A DNA stretch of 64,000 nt from M3007 sp033764075 (GCA_033764075.1 JANRJH010000018.1:124001-188000); one strand, 5' to 3'; numbered from the stretch's first letter, positions 50,600 to 60,509 are shown. Program-made: numbers and translations. The notes: generated by a model from the sequence alone, not told the origin.

Positions 50600-51937
50600 A
50601 TGATTTACGACCTTTTAATTCGCAACGGCCTGGTGGTGAACCGAAATGCCATCCGGGAGGCGGACGTGCTTGTGTCCGGCGGACGCATCGTGCGCATCTC
50701 GTCGGCCATTGATGCGCATGCCCGCCGTGAAATAGACGCAAAAGGCTGCTGGATACTACCGGGCATCATCGACGACCAGGTGCATTTCCGGGAGCCCGGA
50801 CTCACCCACAAGGCCACCATCGCTACGGAAAGCAGGGCGGCGGTGATGGGCGGCGTCACCGCCTACATGGAAATGCCCAATGTGAACCCGCCTGCGGTGA
50901 CCCAGGAGCGCCTGGCGGCCAAATACGACATTGCCGCGCACACATCGCCGGCGAATTATTCTTTTTACATGGGCACCACCAACGACAACTACGACGAGGT
51001 GATGCGCACCGATCCGCAAAATGTCTGCGGCATCAAGATTTTTATGGGTAGCAGTACCGGCGATATGCTGGTCGACGAGCCGACAACACTGGAGCGCCTC
51101 TTCGCCAATTCGCCCATGCTTATTGCCACCCATTGCGAGGATGAGGCCACCGTAAGGCGGAATATGGCCGACTTCCAGGCGCGTTTCGGCGAGGCACTGC
51201 ATGCACGCCACCACCCCGACATTCGGTCGGTGGAAGCGTGCCTCAAATCTTCCTCGCTGGCCGTGGAGATGGCCCGGAAGCACAACACCCGACTGCACGT
51301 GTTGCACATCACCACGGCCGACGAGCTGGCCCTGTTCAGTAACGACCGGCCCCTGGCCGAAAAACGCATCACCGCCGAGGTATGTGTCCATCACCTTTTC
51401 TTCAGTGCTGCCGATTACGAGACCCTGGGCAACCGCATCAAATGCAACCCGGCGATCAAAAGTGCAGCGCACCGCGATGCCCTGTTGCCGGCCTTGCTCG
51501 ATAACCGCATCGATGTGGTGGCCACCGACCACGCACCGCACACCCTGGCGGAAAAAAACCAGCCCTATGCACAAGCGCCATCAGGTCTGCCGCTCATCCA
51601 GCACACCTTGAACCTGATGCTCGAGTTTTATCAGCAGGGCAAGATTACGATTGAGCGCATTGTCGAAAAGATGTGCCACGCGCCTGCTGTCGCCTTCCGG
51701 ATTGCCGAACGGGGTTTTCTGGATGAGGGATACTGGGCGGACCTGTGCATCGTTGACCCCAATGCCGGGTGGACGGTTTCTGCGGAAAACCTCGCGTACA
51801 AGTGCGGCTGGTCACCCCTGGAGGGTCACCGTTTTCAGGGTCAGGTGCGGAGCACGGTGGTCAGTGGCCACCTGGTATGGCACGAGGGCAAGCTGGACGA
51901 CAGCAAAATGGGTGAGCGTCTGCTGTTCAATAACTAA
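50600..51937 (+). CDS. pyrC: dihydroorotase
   Basis: About 445 residues from ATG 50600. Metal site and catalytic motifs of class I dihydroorotase: DQVHFREPGLTHK (HxxxR), GIKIFMGSSTG with the carboxylated Lys position, ATHCEDEATV, LHITTAD and the catalytic ATDHAPHT. It closes carbamoyl-aspartate to dihydroorotate in pyrimidine synthesis. Its stop overlaps by two bases the stop of the convergent RNA methyltransferase. Confidence 0.95.
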   Translation: MIYDLLIRNGLVVNRNAIREADVLVSGGRIVRISSAIDAHARREIDAKGCWILPGIIDDQVHFREPGLTHKATIATESRAAVMGGVTAYMEMPNVNPPAVTQERLAAKYDIAAHTSPANYSFYMGTTNDNYDEVMRTDPQNVCGIKIFMGSSTGDMLVDEPTTLERLFANSPMLIATHCEDEATVRRNMADFQARFGEALHARHHPDIRSVEACLKSSSLAVEMARKHNTRLHVLHITTADELALFSNDRPLAEKRITAEVCVHHLFFSAADYETLGNRIKCNPAIKSAAHRDALLPALLDNRIDVVATDHAPHTLAEKNQPYAQAPSGLPLIQHTLNLMLEFYQQGKITIERIVEKMCHAPAVAFRIAERGFLDEGYWADLCIVDPNAGWTVSAENLAYKCGWSPLEGHRFQGQVRSTVVSGHLVWHEGKLDDSKMGERLLFNN

Positions 51938-53163
51938 CCGTTTGCCAGCAGGGCCATATAAAACCCGTCATACCCGTCGTCCTGAGGCAGGATGCGCTTT
52001 TCCTCCAGCAGCCTGAAATTCTTGCCCGCTTCAGACGCGAGGAAGGTGCGCACTTGTTCATCGTTTTCGGAGGGCAACACGCTGCAGGTGGCGTACACCA
52101 TGCGCCCGCCCGGGCGGAGCATGGCGCTGTACTCCCGGAGGATTTCCTGTTGGGTCGATCGGAGTGCGTCGATGGCCTCGGGAGTCAGTTTCCACTTGGT
52201 ATCCGGGTTGCGCCGCAAAACACCCAGGCCACTGCAGGGCACGTCGAGCAGCAGCCGGTCTGCGCTGTGCCGGAGTCGTTTAATGACCTTTCGGCTTTCG
52301 ATGGGCCGGGTTTCGAAGTTTGAAACGCCTGCCCGCCGGGCGCGCAGTTTCAGGGCGTCGAGCTTCCATGCCAGGGTGTCGAGCGCGATCAGGCTGCCCT
52401 TGTTTTGCATGAGCGCCGCCAGGTGCAGCGTTTTGCCGCCACCGCCGGCACAGGCATCGATCACCCGCATGCCGGGTTCGGGCGCAAGCAGGGGCGCCAC
52501 CAGCTGGCTGCTGTAATCCTGCACCTCGAAAAGGCCCTGCCGGAAGGCGTTTGTCTGAAAGACATTTTTGCGTTCCGTCAGCACCAGCGCCTGCCCCTCA
52601 CCCACCGGACGGGCGTCAATGCCTTCCACCGCCAATGCCTTTTGCAAGGCTTCCCGGGTTGTTTTGAGCGAATTGGCGCGCAGCACCACCCGGGCCGGCT
52701 GGTTGAGGGCGTGCAGGATGGACGGCCAGGCGTCGCCCAGCTCCCGGGCGCCGGTTTCGTCCAGCCAGTCCGGTATGCTTTCCGCCAGTGCACGCGGTGC
52801 GTTTTCGGCAGCCAACTGCCGGATGTGCTCCGGGTCGAGGCCCTCCAATTCGCGCCATGCAGGCCATTCGCCGGTGCGTACCAGCAAATGAATGCCGATT
52901 AGCTGCCAGAAGTGTTTTTCCTCCTTCGGTTCATGGCCCAGCAAATGTGTATATCGCCGGTAGTGGCGTACAATCTCGTAGGTGGTTTCGGCGATAAACG
53001 CCCGATCGCGACTGCCGGCCTTCGGGTTGTTGCGCAGGGTGAATTCGATGACTTTATCGGCATGCCGCCCCCCTGCAAATATGGCGAAAAGGGCGGAAGC
53101 CACGATGCGGGCCAGGGCAGGCCGGGGCGATTGGTCGGAAAAGCGATGCAGCGAATGAGACAT
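51934..53163 (-). CDS. NOL1/NOP2/Sun-type RNA m5C methyltransferase (RsmB/RsmF-like)
   Basis: About 409 residues from ATG 53163. N-terminal NusB-like helical domain, then the SAM-binding DACAGGGGKTLHLAAL, the two catalytic Cys in DVPCSGLGVLRRNPD and YATCSVLPSENDEQV, as in m5C rRNA methyltransferases. The likely target is 16S rRNA (RsmB position 967), but the site cannot be read from sequence alone. Confidence 0.9.
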   Translation of the reverse strand: MSHSLHRFSDQSPRPALARIVASALFAIFAGGRHADKVIEFTLRNNPKAGSRDRAFIAETTYEIVRHYRRYTHLLGHEPKEEKHFWQLIGIHLLVRTGEWPAWRELEGLDPEHIRQLAAENAPRALAESIPDWLDETGARELGDAWPSILHALNQPARVVLRANSLKTTREALQKALAVEGIDARPVGEGQALVLTERKNVFQTNAFRQGLFEVQDYSSQLVAPLLAPEPGMRVIDACAGGGGKTLHLAALMQNKGSLIALDTLAWKLDALKLRARRAGVSNFETRPIESRKVIKRLRHSADRLLLDVPCSGLGVLRRNPDTKWKLTPEAIDALRSTQQEILREYSAMLRPGGRMVYATCSVLPSENDEQVRTFLASEAGKNFRLLEEKRILPQDDGYDGFYMALLANG

Positions 53164-53226
53164 TCGGACAAAAGTAAACCGCAATTAAACTTGTGTTAAA
53201 GAAAATGTTTTAAATTTTTTTACAAA

Positions 53227-53234
53227 TAATTTTG
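53227..53234 (+). promoter_or_regulatory. candidate -7 element of the delta-60 repeat gene
   Basis: TAATTTTG, an exact TAnnTTTG match, 30 bases before the ATG at 53265. No clear -33 element. Confidence 0.35.
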
Positions 53235-53264
53235 CACACTATTTCCAATTAAAACTAATGCATT

Positions 53265-54866
53265 ATGACCATCCGAACTGTACTATTGCAACTGTTTCTT
53301 ACCCTCGGGATGCCGATCGCACTTTCGGCACAAAATGTCATTCCGGACCCAGCCTTCGGCGATGCCGGTTCTGTAAACATCCAAACTTCCGGCTTCCTCT
53401 TCAGCGGTTACCACCATTTGATGCCTGACGGTCGTATCGTGTTTGTCGGTACGGTAAATGACCCAGGCAGCGATGCGACTGACGTGTACGTAGCCCGGCT
53501 GCTGACGGACGGAACTTTCGATCCCTCTTTTGGTGGCGGCAATGGCTTTGTGCGGGTAGCCGGCCCGGTCGACAAAGCCAACGACCTTTACGCCAATGCC
53601 GTTGATGGCAATGGCAAGGTTATCCTGGCCATAAATGAATACGATTTCGACGTTGACCGAACGCGCTTTGTACGCCTCAACGCCGATGGGACCCCGGATA
53701 ATACCTTTGGTGTGGCGGGTGAAGCCATCATTGACATTGCTGCAGGCGACCTTGAGGAGTACATGACCGATGTGGTGGTGTTGCCCGACGGGAAACTCTT
53801 TTTCGGCGGTTACGTCGGCACGGCATTCGACGTATATGTTTCGCATTTTGTGCGTCTTAACAACGATGGATCGCTAGACAACACCTACGACAACGACGGA
53901 AAGTTTTCCATGCCGGTTCTGGGCATCCTGGATGGCGCTGCATTGGCCCTGGATTTACTGCCGGACAACAAGATCGCCGTGGCGGGTTTGGGGGCCAACG
54001 CAGGGGGCAATGCTATCCCGTACATAGCTCGTCTCGGCGTCGACGGTAAACCTGACCCCTCTTTTGGTACAAATGGGCGCAGGGTATTTAGTAATTTGCC
54101 ATTGGAAGTCAACTACTTGTACGATATAGCGGTTCAGAACAATGGTCAATGGCTTGTAGGCGGCTCCTCGTTGGCGGGCGGTGCCGAGTATAACGAGAAC
54201 CTTTTGTTGTTTCGGTTTAACAGTGACGGAAGCCTGGATCAGGGATTCGCCGGCACCGGTTATTTTGAACACGACCAGGGCGCCTTTGAGTCCATACTCA
54301 AGGTTGCTGCTACCGCAGATAATCGTCCCTTGATCGCCGGATACACTTCCGTAGAAGATGTAGCCGCGCAGCCGTTATCGTCGCTGTACTTTCTGGGCCG
54401 TTTGACTGGCGACGGGATATCTGATCCCGACTTCAACGGCGGGTTCGTCACCAGCGATACCCTGATAGAGGCTGCTGCATTCAGTGTATCTATTCAAAAC
54501 GACGGGAAAATGCTGCTCAGTGGTTACACTTTTGATGGAGAAGAGCGAAGTTTTTTCGTCAACCGATATGCCCAAATCTCGGGGCTAAACAAACTGCGTC
54601 CGGTGCTGGAGGCGGTCATGTTGTTTCCCAACCCGGCCGCCGACCACACCAACCTGCGGTTTACCCTCGAAAAATCGACTGTTTTCGGCGTTCAACTGGT
54701 GAATGCCGAAGGGAAATCGATCACGGCACTGACACCTTTCCGCACATGGACCGCCGGAGAACACCAGATAAGATTCGGTTTGCCGGCCGGCCTTCCAACG
54801 GGCAACTACCGGATCGTCGTTCAGGGAAATGAAGGCGTGCATAGCATTCCGGTAACCATCCGATAA
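53265..54866 (+). CDS. secreted delta-60-repeat protein with T9SS type A domain
   Basis: A 533-residue protein with signal peptide (to ALSAQ) and repeated ~60-residue units DGRIVFVG, DPSFGGGNGF, DGTPDNTFGVAGE, NDGSLDNTYDNDGKF, DGKPDPSFGTNGRR: the uncharacterised delta-60 repeat. The T9SS type A tail starts at VMLFPNPAADHTNLRF. Predicted to be a surface beta-propeller; ligand unknown. It is followed 61 bases later by an alpha-galactosidase gene. Confidence 0.88.
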   Translation: MTIRTVLLQLFLTLGMPIALSAQNVIPDPAFGDAGSVNIQTSGFLFSGYHHLMPDGRIVFVGTVNDPGSDATDVYVARLLTDGTFDPSFGGGNGFVRVAGPVDKANDLYANAVDGNGKVILAINEYDFDVDRTRFVRLNADGTPDNTFGVAGEAIIDIAAGDLEEYMTDVVVLPDGKLFFGGYVGTAFDVYVSHFVRLNNDGSLDNTYDNDGKFSMPVLGILDGAALALDLLPDNKIAVAGLGANAGGNAIPYIARLGVDGKPDPSFGTNGRRVFSNLPLEVNYLYDIAVQNNGQWLVGGSSLAGGAEYNENLLLFRFNSDGSLDQGFAGTGYFEHDQGAFESILKVAATADNRPLIAGYTSVEDVAAQPLSSLYFLGRLTGDGISDPDFNGGFVTSDTLIEAAAFSVSIQNDGKMLLSGYTFDGEERSFFVNRYAQISGLNKLRPVLEAVMLFPNPAADHTNLRFTLEKSTVFGVQLVNAEGKSITALTPFRTWTAGEHQIRFGLPAGLPTGNYRIVVQGNEGVHSIPVTIR

Positions 54867-54927
54867 TGTCGGTATGGCGCGCGGTGTCCTGCTCATCGCG
54901 CGCCATATCCATCCCAACCGCGCTATC

Positions 54928-56673
54928 ATGCTTTTTCGTCAGGCCCACTTGCTGGTAAACGGTAAATCCTATTCCCTCAAGCCAAACGGGGTGAATTCGT
55001 TTGCTGAATTGTACGTTGATTTTCAGGTGCAGCCGGCGAGCCAGGGCGTGCGTTACACCGTATATCTGCACCCCAAGGAGGATGTGCGCATGGACGAACT
55101 TGAATTGCAGTTTCACCACCCGGCATCTCCGGATGAAGGCGCCTTTCTGGCGAACGGTTATCAGTCGTGGTCGGAAACCCGCAACCTGGCCCGGAACGGT
55201 CGTATGGCAACCATGCGACCACTGGCCAGACCTTTTATGGGTTTATATGGCGATGAATGGATGGCCGGCGTGCCAAGGGGCAATGGTATGCTGCATTCCT
55301 GGACCTTTGCAGTGGTGCAGATGGGCAGAACTACCCATTTGCTGGGTTCGCTGAGCGAGCAAACCGGATTTACCCTGATCATTGCCGATGGCCCCAACCA
55401 ACTCATTCGGGTGCGCAAGGAGTTACAGGGCATACGGCTCTCGCATTCCTTTCCGGCACTGGACGTATGGGTGGCGGCCGGCAATGCCGCCGACCTGTGG
55501 GCGCAATACAGCAAACTGGCGTTGCCGGACAAACCGAATCCCTGCCCCTTGCGATTGGGCTGGACCAGCTGGTACCGGTATTTCAATCGCATCAACGAAA
55601 GAGTGCTGGAGGCAGAATGCCGATCAGTGCATGCGTCGCCCTACCCATTTGATTTTTTTCAGGTTGACGACGGCTGGCAGCCTGCGGTTGGCGACTGGCT
55701 GACGCCCGGTTCGGGTTTTTCTTCGGGTATGGGCGCATTTGCACGGCGGATACGGGACAATGGGATGCTGCCCGGGTTGTGGCTTGCGCCGTTGGTGGCT
55801 GCTGCGCGCTCGGACCTGGTGAAAAAGCATCCGGAATGGCTCATCACCAGCGGCGGCGGAAAACCGCTCCGTGTCGGCTGGAATCCGTATTGGGGTGGCT
55901 GGTACTATGCCCTTGACCCTTATCACCCCGGTGTGCGCGACTACCTCAGTGGGGTGTTTCACAACATCGTAGCGCGTTGGGGGTACGACCTGATCAAGCT
56001 GGATTTTTTATTTGTCGCGGGTCTGCGACCGCCGCCGGGCAAAACCCGTGGCCAGGCTGTTGGAGAGGCCATGCTTTTTTTTCGGCAACTGATGGGCGAC
56101 AAAATCATGCTGGCTTGCGGCGTTCCGTTGGGCTCGGCCATGGGCGTGGCCGACATCTGCCGGATTGGCGGCGACGTACACCTCGCCTGGGAGCACCGAC
56201 TGCTGCATTGGCTTCGTTTTCGCGAACGCGTGAGCACGGTAGCGTCGCTGCGCAGTACCCTGAACCGGTGGGCGCTGAACAAGCGTTTTTTCCTCAATGA
56301 CCCGGACGTTTTTGTGCTCAGAAAAATGCAACAGCAGCTGTCGCCTGCCCAACAATACACCCTGATTCGCGTCAATGCCCTGCTGGGCGGCATTTTGACC
56401 ACCTCAGACCAGGTGGCGGCTTACGGTCCGGACCAGCACGCGCAATTGCGGGAAGCGCTTGTTCTGCAGGACAGTTTCATACAGCAGGTGGAAGAAGTAT
56501 ACCCCGACGTTTACCGCATCGGGTTTATCCTCCGGAACAAGGACACCGGGAATATTGATCTGGAAAACGGCGTCCGCGAGGCATGGGTAAACCTGACGCC
56601 CAGGGCAGTCGACGAACGGCTTCCGTTTGTTCTGGCGCCCTTTGAAACAAAACTGGTGGACAGGCGCTCCTGA
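54928..56673 (+). CDS. GH36-like alpha-galactosidase
   Basis: About 581 residues from ATG 54928. N-terminal beta-sandwich, then a TIM barrel with LGWTSWYRYFNR, FFQVDDGWQ, the nucleophile in YDLIKLDFLF and the acid/base Asp in CRIGGDVHLAW, as in clan GH-D. Length is below the usual 700 of GH36, and I see no signal peptide, so cytoplasmic hydrolysis of imported alpha-galactosides is likely. The neighbours do not include a sugar transporter. Confidence 0.86.
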   Translation: MLFRQAHLLVNGKSYSLKPNGVNSFAELYVDFQVQPASQGVRYTVYLHPKEDVRMDELELQFHHPASPDEGAFLANGYQSWSETRNLARNGRMATMRPLARPFMGLYGDEWMAGVPRGNGMLHSWTFAVVQMGRTTHLLGSLSEQTGFTLIIADGPNQLIRVRKELQGIRLSHSFPALDVWVAAGNAADLWAQYSKLALPDKPNPCPLRLGWTSWYRYFNRINERVLEAECRSVHASPYPFDFFQVDDGWQPAVGDWLTPGSGFSSGMGAFARRIRDNGMLPGLWLAPLVAAARSDLVKKHPEWLITSGGGKPLRVGWNPYWGGWYYALDPYHPGVRDYLSGVFHNIVARWGYDLIKLDFLFVAGLRPPPGKTRGQAVGEAMLFFRQLMGDKIMLACGVPLGSAMGVADICRIGGDVHLAWEHRLLHWLRFRERVSTVASLRSTLNRWALNKRFFLNDPDVFVLRKMQQQLSPAQQYTLIRVNALLGGILTTSDQVAAYGPDQHAQLREALVLQDSFIQQVEEVYPDVYRIGFILRNKDTGNIDLENGVREAWVNLTPRAVDERLPFVLAPFETKLVDRRS

Positions 56674-56691
56674 ACCGGGAGCGCGCAGTCG

Positions 56692-57252
56692 CTAGTTCCA
56701 GCTCAGGTGCTCCGGTATATCGGCCAGTACCTCGTAGGCATTGCCTTGTTTATGCATCACCTGGCTCCACAGATGGTTGGAGGGCATTTTGAACAGGTAA
56801 TTGGCATCCATCTCGGCGGCAAGCCAGGAGTCCATCGCCAACTCTTCCTCGATTTGTCCGGGCTCCCAACCGGCGTATCCGACAAAAAAGCGCACATTGG
56901 CGGGGGAGATCAATTTGGATTCAATGAGGAACTTCAGGTTTTCGAAGTCACCTCCCCAATACACGCCGCCGGCTACTTTCACACTGTCTTCCAGCAGATT
57001 GCCCACATTGTGTATGTAATGCAATGTGTCGGTTTGCACCGGCCCGCCGTAGAACACCTCGGCGTCGAAGGCCGGGAACTCGGACATGATATCGTTAATG
57101 TTCATGTCGATGGGCTTGTTCAGGATAAATCCCAGGCTGCCGTTCTCATTGTGTTCGCAGAGCAGCACAACGGAGCGTTTGAAGTAAGGGTCTTCCATGA
57201 AGGGTTTGGCAAGGAGCAGATGCCCTGTGGCTATGATCTCTTTGGCAGACAT
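56692..57252 (-). CDS. yqgE: YqgE/AlgH family protein (UPF0301)
   Basis: A 186-residue soluble protein with the family's opening GHLLLAKPFMEDPYFKRSV, LGFILNKPID, FYGGPVQTDTLHYIH and FFVGYAGWEPGQIEEE. A role in transcription (alginate) or cell envelope has been proposed in other bacteria, but biochemistry is unknown. It precedes fabD on the same strand after an 81-base gap. Confidence 0.93.
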   Translation of the reverse strand: MSAKEIIATGHLLLAKPFMEDPYFKRSVVLLCEHNENGSLGFILNKPIDMNINDIMSEFPAFDAEVFYGGPVQTDTLHYIHNVGNLLEDSVKVAGGVYWGGDFENLKFLIESKLISPANVRFFVGYAGWEPGQIEEELAMDSWLAAEMDANYLFKMPSNHLWSQVMHKQGNAYEVLADIPEHLSWN

Positions 57253-57333
57253 GGTGCAATGGTTCGGTTGATCGTGAACACTGAAACGAAGTCCGGGTAT
57301 GGCAGCGTATGTCCTCGTTCGAGGTAAAAATTA

Positions 57334-58218
57334 TCATAAGGCGCTGGTCAGCGCTTCTTTGTCGATGCGACGAATAAGCCCGCGCAGCACGGCGGCCTCT
57401 CCGCCGCCCACCTCAACAAATTCCTGGACGCCGTCGGCACGCATTTGCCGGATGGTTTGTGTCCAAAGGACCGGCGCGGTGAGTTGCCTGGCCAGGTTTT
57501 GACGAATGGTCTCCGGATCGGTAACGGGCTGTGCGGTCACGTTTTGGTACACCGGGCATCGGGGTGTGTTGAGCCGGGTTTCCCGGATGGCCTTCTCCAG
57601 TTCATCCTGGGCGGGTTTCATCAGGGGGGAATGGAATGCGCCGCCCACCGGCAACAACACGACGCGGCGCGCGCCCGCCTGCTGCAATGCTTCCTGGGCT
57701 GCCTGGATGCCGGAAACCGAGCCGGAAATAACCAGCTGGCCGGGGGAGTTGTAATTGGCGGCGACCACCACGTCGTCGGTGATGGCTGCGCAAATCTCTT
57801 CCACCTGCGCGTCCTCGAGCCCCAGCACGGCGGCCATGGTCCCCGGGTTTTGCACACAGGCTTGTTGCATGGCAAAAGCGCGTTTGTTCACCAGCCGGAG
57901 CGCGTCTGCAAACGACAAGGCGCCGGCGGCAGCCAGGGCGGTAAACTCCCCAAGGGAGTGGCCGGCCACCGCGTCGGGCCGAAATCGGTCTCCGGCGATG
58001 AGGGCCCGGATGATGCCCTCCAGAAACAAGGCCGGCTGTGTCACCTTTGTTTGCGTCAGTTCCTCCCTGGAGCCTTCGAACATCACATCGGTGATGCGCC
58101 AGCCCAATATGACGTTCGCCTCTTCAAAAAGGTCGCGTGCGTCATTCGAAGCCTCGTACAAGTCTTTCCCCATACCCTCAAACTGGGCGCCCTGACCCGG
58201 GAATACGTATGCTGTCAT
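57334..58218 (-). CDS. fabD: malonyl-CoA:ACP transacylase FabD
   Basis: About 294 residues from ATG 58218 (MTAYVFPGQGAQFEGMG; an alternative start is 58224). Active-site Ser in AGHSLGEFTALAA, the His in GGAFHSPLM and the conserved QPALF are all present. It loads malonyl groups onto acyl carrier protein for fatty acid synthesis. It follows an unknown 153-residue gene by 23 bases. Confidence 0.96.
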   Translation of the reverse strand: MTAYVFPGQGAQFEGMGKDLYEASNDARDLFEEANVILGWRITDVMFEGSREELTQTKVTQPALFLEGIIRALIAGDRFRPDAVAGHSLGEFTALAAAGALSFADALRLVNKRAFAMQQACVQNPGTMAAVLGLEDAQVEEICAAITDDVVVAANYNSPGQLVISGSVSGIQAAQEALQQAGARRVVLLPVGGAFHSPLMKPAQDELEKAIRETRLNTPRCPVYQNVTAQPVTDPETIRQNLARQLTAPVLWTQTIRQMRADGVQEFVEVGGGEAAVLRGLIRRIDKEALTSAL

Positions 58219-58241
58219 GGTCATGTGGTTGGTGCTTTTTG

Positions 58242-58703
58242 TCAAGCCGCAAACATACGCTTCAGCGCCTGCCAAAGCAGCGTTTTGCGGTTTTTATCCG
58301 GCTGCAATGTATGCAGGCTTTCGGAAAAAAGCCATGTACAGCCATAAAAAGCTGTCGGTTGGTACAGTGGAGCCCGGATGGACAAGCCTAAATGTGTTGG
58401 ATCGGGACCAAATACCAGAACCTTTTCGGGCTTAATGCCGTTTTTAGTGGGGAATATTTGGACGCCAGTGCTTTTCTTTGTGAGAAAACAGTAAGCGTCG
58501 GATGCCAGATCGATGCCCGCAGCCGCCAAGATCCTGGATAAAAAAAGCGGATCCTCCACAGCCCCGGGATCGTCTTCAAACAAGATGACGAGTACGCGTT
58601 TTTGATACAATCCTTTACCCCCCTCCCAGCAGGAAGACGCCGCCGAATATAACCCTCGCCCTTTAATATACAAGTTTTCCGGTATGACCCGCATCACTGT
58701 CAT
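58242..58703 (-). CDS. conserved hypothetical protein upstream of fabD
   Basis: A 153-residue soluble protein with no signal. It has a Rossmann-like strand pattern (KRVLVILFEDD, KVLVFGPDPTH) and a C-terminal CTWLFSESLHTLQPD then a helix (RKTLLWQALKRMF). The pattern loosely recalls a nucleic-acid-metabolism fold such as the DNA polymerase psi/uracil-glycosylase-like proteins, but I cannot assign it. Alternative start ATG at 58694. It may be co-transcribed with fabD. Confidence 0.6.
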   Translation of the reverse strand: MTVMRVIPENLYIKGRGLYSAASSCWEGGKGLYQKRVLVILFEDDPGAVEDPLFLSRILAAAGIDLASDAYCFLTKKSTGVQIFPTKNGIKPEKVLVFGPDPTHLGLSIRAPLYQPTAFYGCTWLFSESLHTLQPDKNRKTLLWQALKRMFAA

Positions 58704-58795
58704 GCTACATTATTTAAGGTAATAATTGGGCGTTTTTTATTTTCAAAAAACAAAATTTTGTTTATCAAAAAAATTTTGCTTTTTGAAAAATAAAA

Positions 58796-58827
58796 TTTCT
58801 TCGTTAAGGCAAAGTTACGTAACTTTG
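58796..58827 (+). promoter_or_regulatory. Bacteroidota-type promoter for ilvE
   Basis: TTTC (58796-58799, one mismatch to TTTG), 20-base spacer, TAACTTTG (58820-58827). It lies 47 bases before the ATG at 58875, and covers the upstream GTG that would otherwise extend the frame. Confidence 0.55.
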
Positions 58828-58874
58828 TGTTAAGCAAAGCGAAACAATTATCTCCCTCGTCAAATAAAATCGTT

Positions 58875-59990
58875 ATGCATCCAAAGTATTCCATTCGCGT
58901 AACGCCTACCAATGCCTCACGCATCGGCAGCGTTGACTTTTCCGACATTCCTTTTGGCCGCGTGATTTCCGATCACATGTTTGTAGCGGACTACAACGGC
59001 AAGGAGTGGACCGATCTGCGGATTGTGCCATTCGCCAACATGGACATCTCTCCGGCCAACCTGGCGCTTCATTACGGACAAAGTATTTTTGAGGGTATGA
59101 AGGCGACCAAGATCAACGGGGAGCCCCACCTGTTCCGTCCGGAAATGCACGCCCGCCGTCTCAATGTGTCGGCAGAGCGCATGTGTATGCCCAAGTTGCC
59201 CGAAGATTTGTACACCACCGCCATCAAAATGTTGGTCGAGTTAGACAAGGACTGGGTTCCGGAAGAAGCCGACCACGCATTGTACATTCGTCCCATCATG
59301 TTTGCCACCGATGCGCTCTTCGGCGTACAGGTTTCAGAGACCTACCGGTTCCTCATTTTTACCGGTCCGGTCGGCCCCTATTACCCCAAACCCGTAAGCC
59401 TGTGGGTAGAGGAGGTGTTCACCCGGGCCGCCGGAGGTGGCGTAGGGGAGGCCAAATGTGCCGGTAACTACGGCGCATCCCTGTTGCCTGCCAAGCGCGC
59501 CAAACAGGCCGGATACGACCAGGTGATGTGGATGGATGCCATTGAGAAAAAATATGTGCAGGAAGTGGGTACCATGAACTTGTTTTTTGTGATGGACAAC
59601 CGCGTCATCACGCCCGCGACCACCGGCACCATCCTGCGCGGCGTCACCCGTGACAGTTTTATCTCCCTGCTGAAGGAATGGGGTTACATCGTGGAGGATC
59701 GCCTGCTGAGCATCGCAGAAATCACTGACGCTTACTGGCGCGGCACCCTGCAGGAGTGTTTTGGCGCCGGCACGGCAGCTGTGGTGAGCCATGTGAGCGA
59801 CATTACCTGGCGTGACCGGAAACTGGAACTGCCGCCTATTGATGCCGAACACCGGCCGGTAGGCACGCGTCTAAAGACGTTCATCAACCGCCTGCGCCTG
59901 GGCTTGGAGCACGATGAACACCACTGGCTTCAAAGTTGCCAAAACTCCGGTGTACTCGAACTGGTGGATGCCCAGGAAGCCCTGGCCTGA
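58875..59990 (+). CDS. ilvE: branched-chain amino acid aminotransferase
   Basis: About 371 residues from ATG 58875 (MHPKYSIRVTPTNAS). A fold-type IV PLP enzyme: catalytic Lys in VGEAKCAGNYGASL, the E and TGT loop in VQEVGTMNLFFV and TPATTGTILRGVTRD. It transaminates Leu, Ile and Val with 2-oxoglutarate. The upstream GTG frame start was rejected because it overlaps the -7 element. The metallophosphoesterase gene follows 6 bases later. Confidence 0.95.
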   Translation: MHPKYSIRVTPTNASRIGSVDFSDIPFGRVISDHMFVADYNGKEWTDLRIVPFANMDISPANLALHYGQSIFEGMKATKINGEPHLFRPEMHARRLNVSAERMCMPKLPEDLYTTAIKMLVELDKDWVPEEADHALYIRPIMFATDALFGVQVSETYRFLIFTGPVGPYYPKPVSLWVEEVFTRAAGGGVGEAKCAGNYGASLLPAKRAKQAGYDQVMWMDAIEKKYVQEVGTMNLFFVMDNRVITPATTGTILRGVTRDSFISLLKEWGYIVEDRLLSIAEITDAYWRGTLQECFGAGTAAVVSHVSDITWRDRKLELPPIDAEHRPVGTRLKTFINRLRLGLEHDEHHWLQSCQNSGVLELVDAQEALA

Positions 59991-59996
59991 TACGAC

Positions 59997-60509
59997 ATGG
60001 CGCTGATCGGCCTGCTGTCCGACACCCACTCGGTGCTTGATGCACGCATCTTCACCCACTTTGCCGACTGCGATGAAGTGTGGCATGCCGGCGATTTCGG
60101 CTCGCTTCAGGTAGTGCGTCAAATCCAGGCGTTCAAACCCTTGCGAGGGGTGTACGGCAACATCGACGGCCCCGAAATCAGGGCCTTGTTTTCGGAAGAC
60201 CTGCGGTTCGAAATTCAAGACGTTCCGGTGTTTATGACCCACATCGGGGGCTATCCCGGAAAATATGCACCCCGGGTGCGGAAACTGCTGGCTGCAGATC
60301 CGCCCCGGGGTGGTTTGTTTATCTGCGGTCATTCGCACATTTTAAAAGTTATGTACGACCACAACGGTGGATTCCTGCACCTGAATCCGGGCGCTTGTGG
60401 CAACGAAGGCTGGCACAAGGTGAAAACCCTGCTGCGTTTCCAGGTGACCGGCGGCCGGGTGCACGGCCTGGAGCTGATCGAAATGGGCGGCCGAACATCA
60501 ACAAGGTAA
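59997..60509 (+). CDS. YfcE/MJ0936-type metallophosphoesterase
   Basis: A 170-residue small phosphodiesterase. The metal motifs are LLSDTHSVLD (DxH), HAGDFGS (GDx), YGNIDGPEIR (GNxD), FMTHIGGYPG and CGHSHILK (GHxH). These two-metal enzymes hydrolyse phosphodiesters such as cyclic nucleotides in vitro; the natural substrate is unknown. It starts 6 bases after ilvE. The 193-base gap after it is AT-rich and contains TAAATTTG (60662-60669). Confidence 0.9.
   Translation: MALIGLLSDTHSVLDARIFTHFADCDEVWHAGDFGSLQVVRQIQAFKPLRGVYGNIDGPEIRALFSEDLRFEIQDVPVFMTHIGGYPGKYAPRVRKLLAADPPRGGLFICGHSHILKVMYDHNGGFLHLNPGACGNEGWHKVKTLLRFQVTGGRVHGLELIEMGGRTSTR

Noticed and set aside
58827..58874. GTG start for ilvE
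   Set aside because: It overlaps the last base of TAACTTTG, so it would lie at or before the transcription start; ATG 58875 fits the family length.
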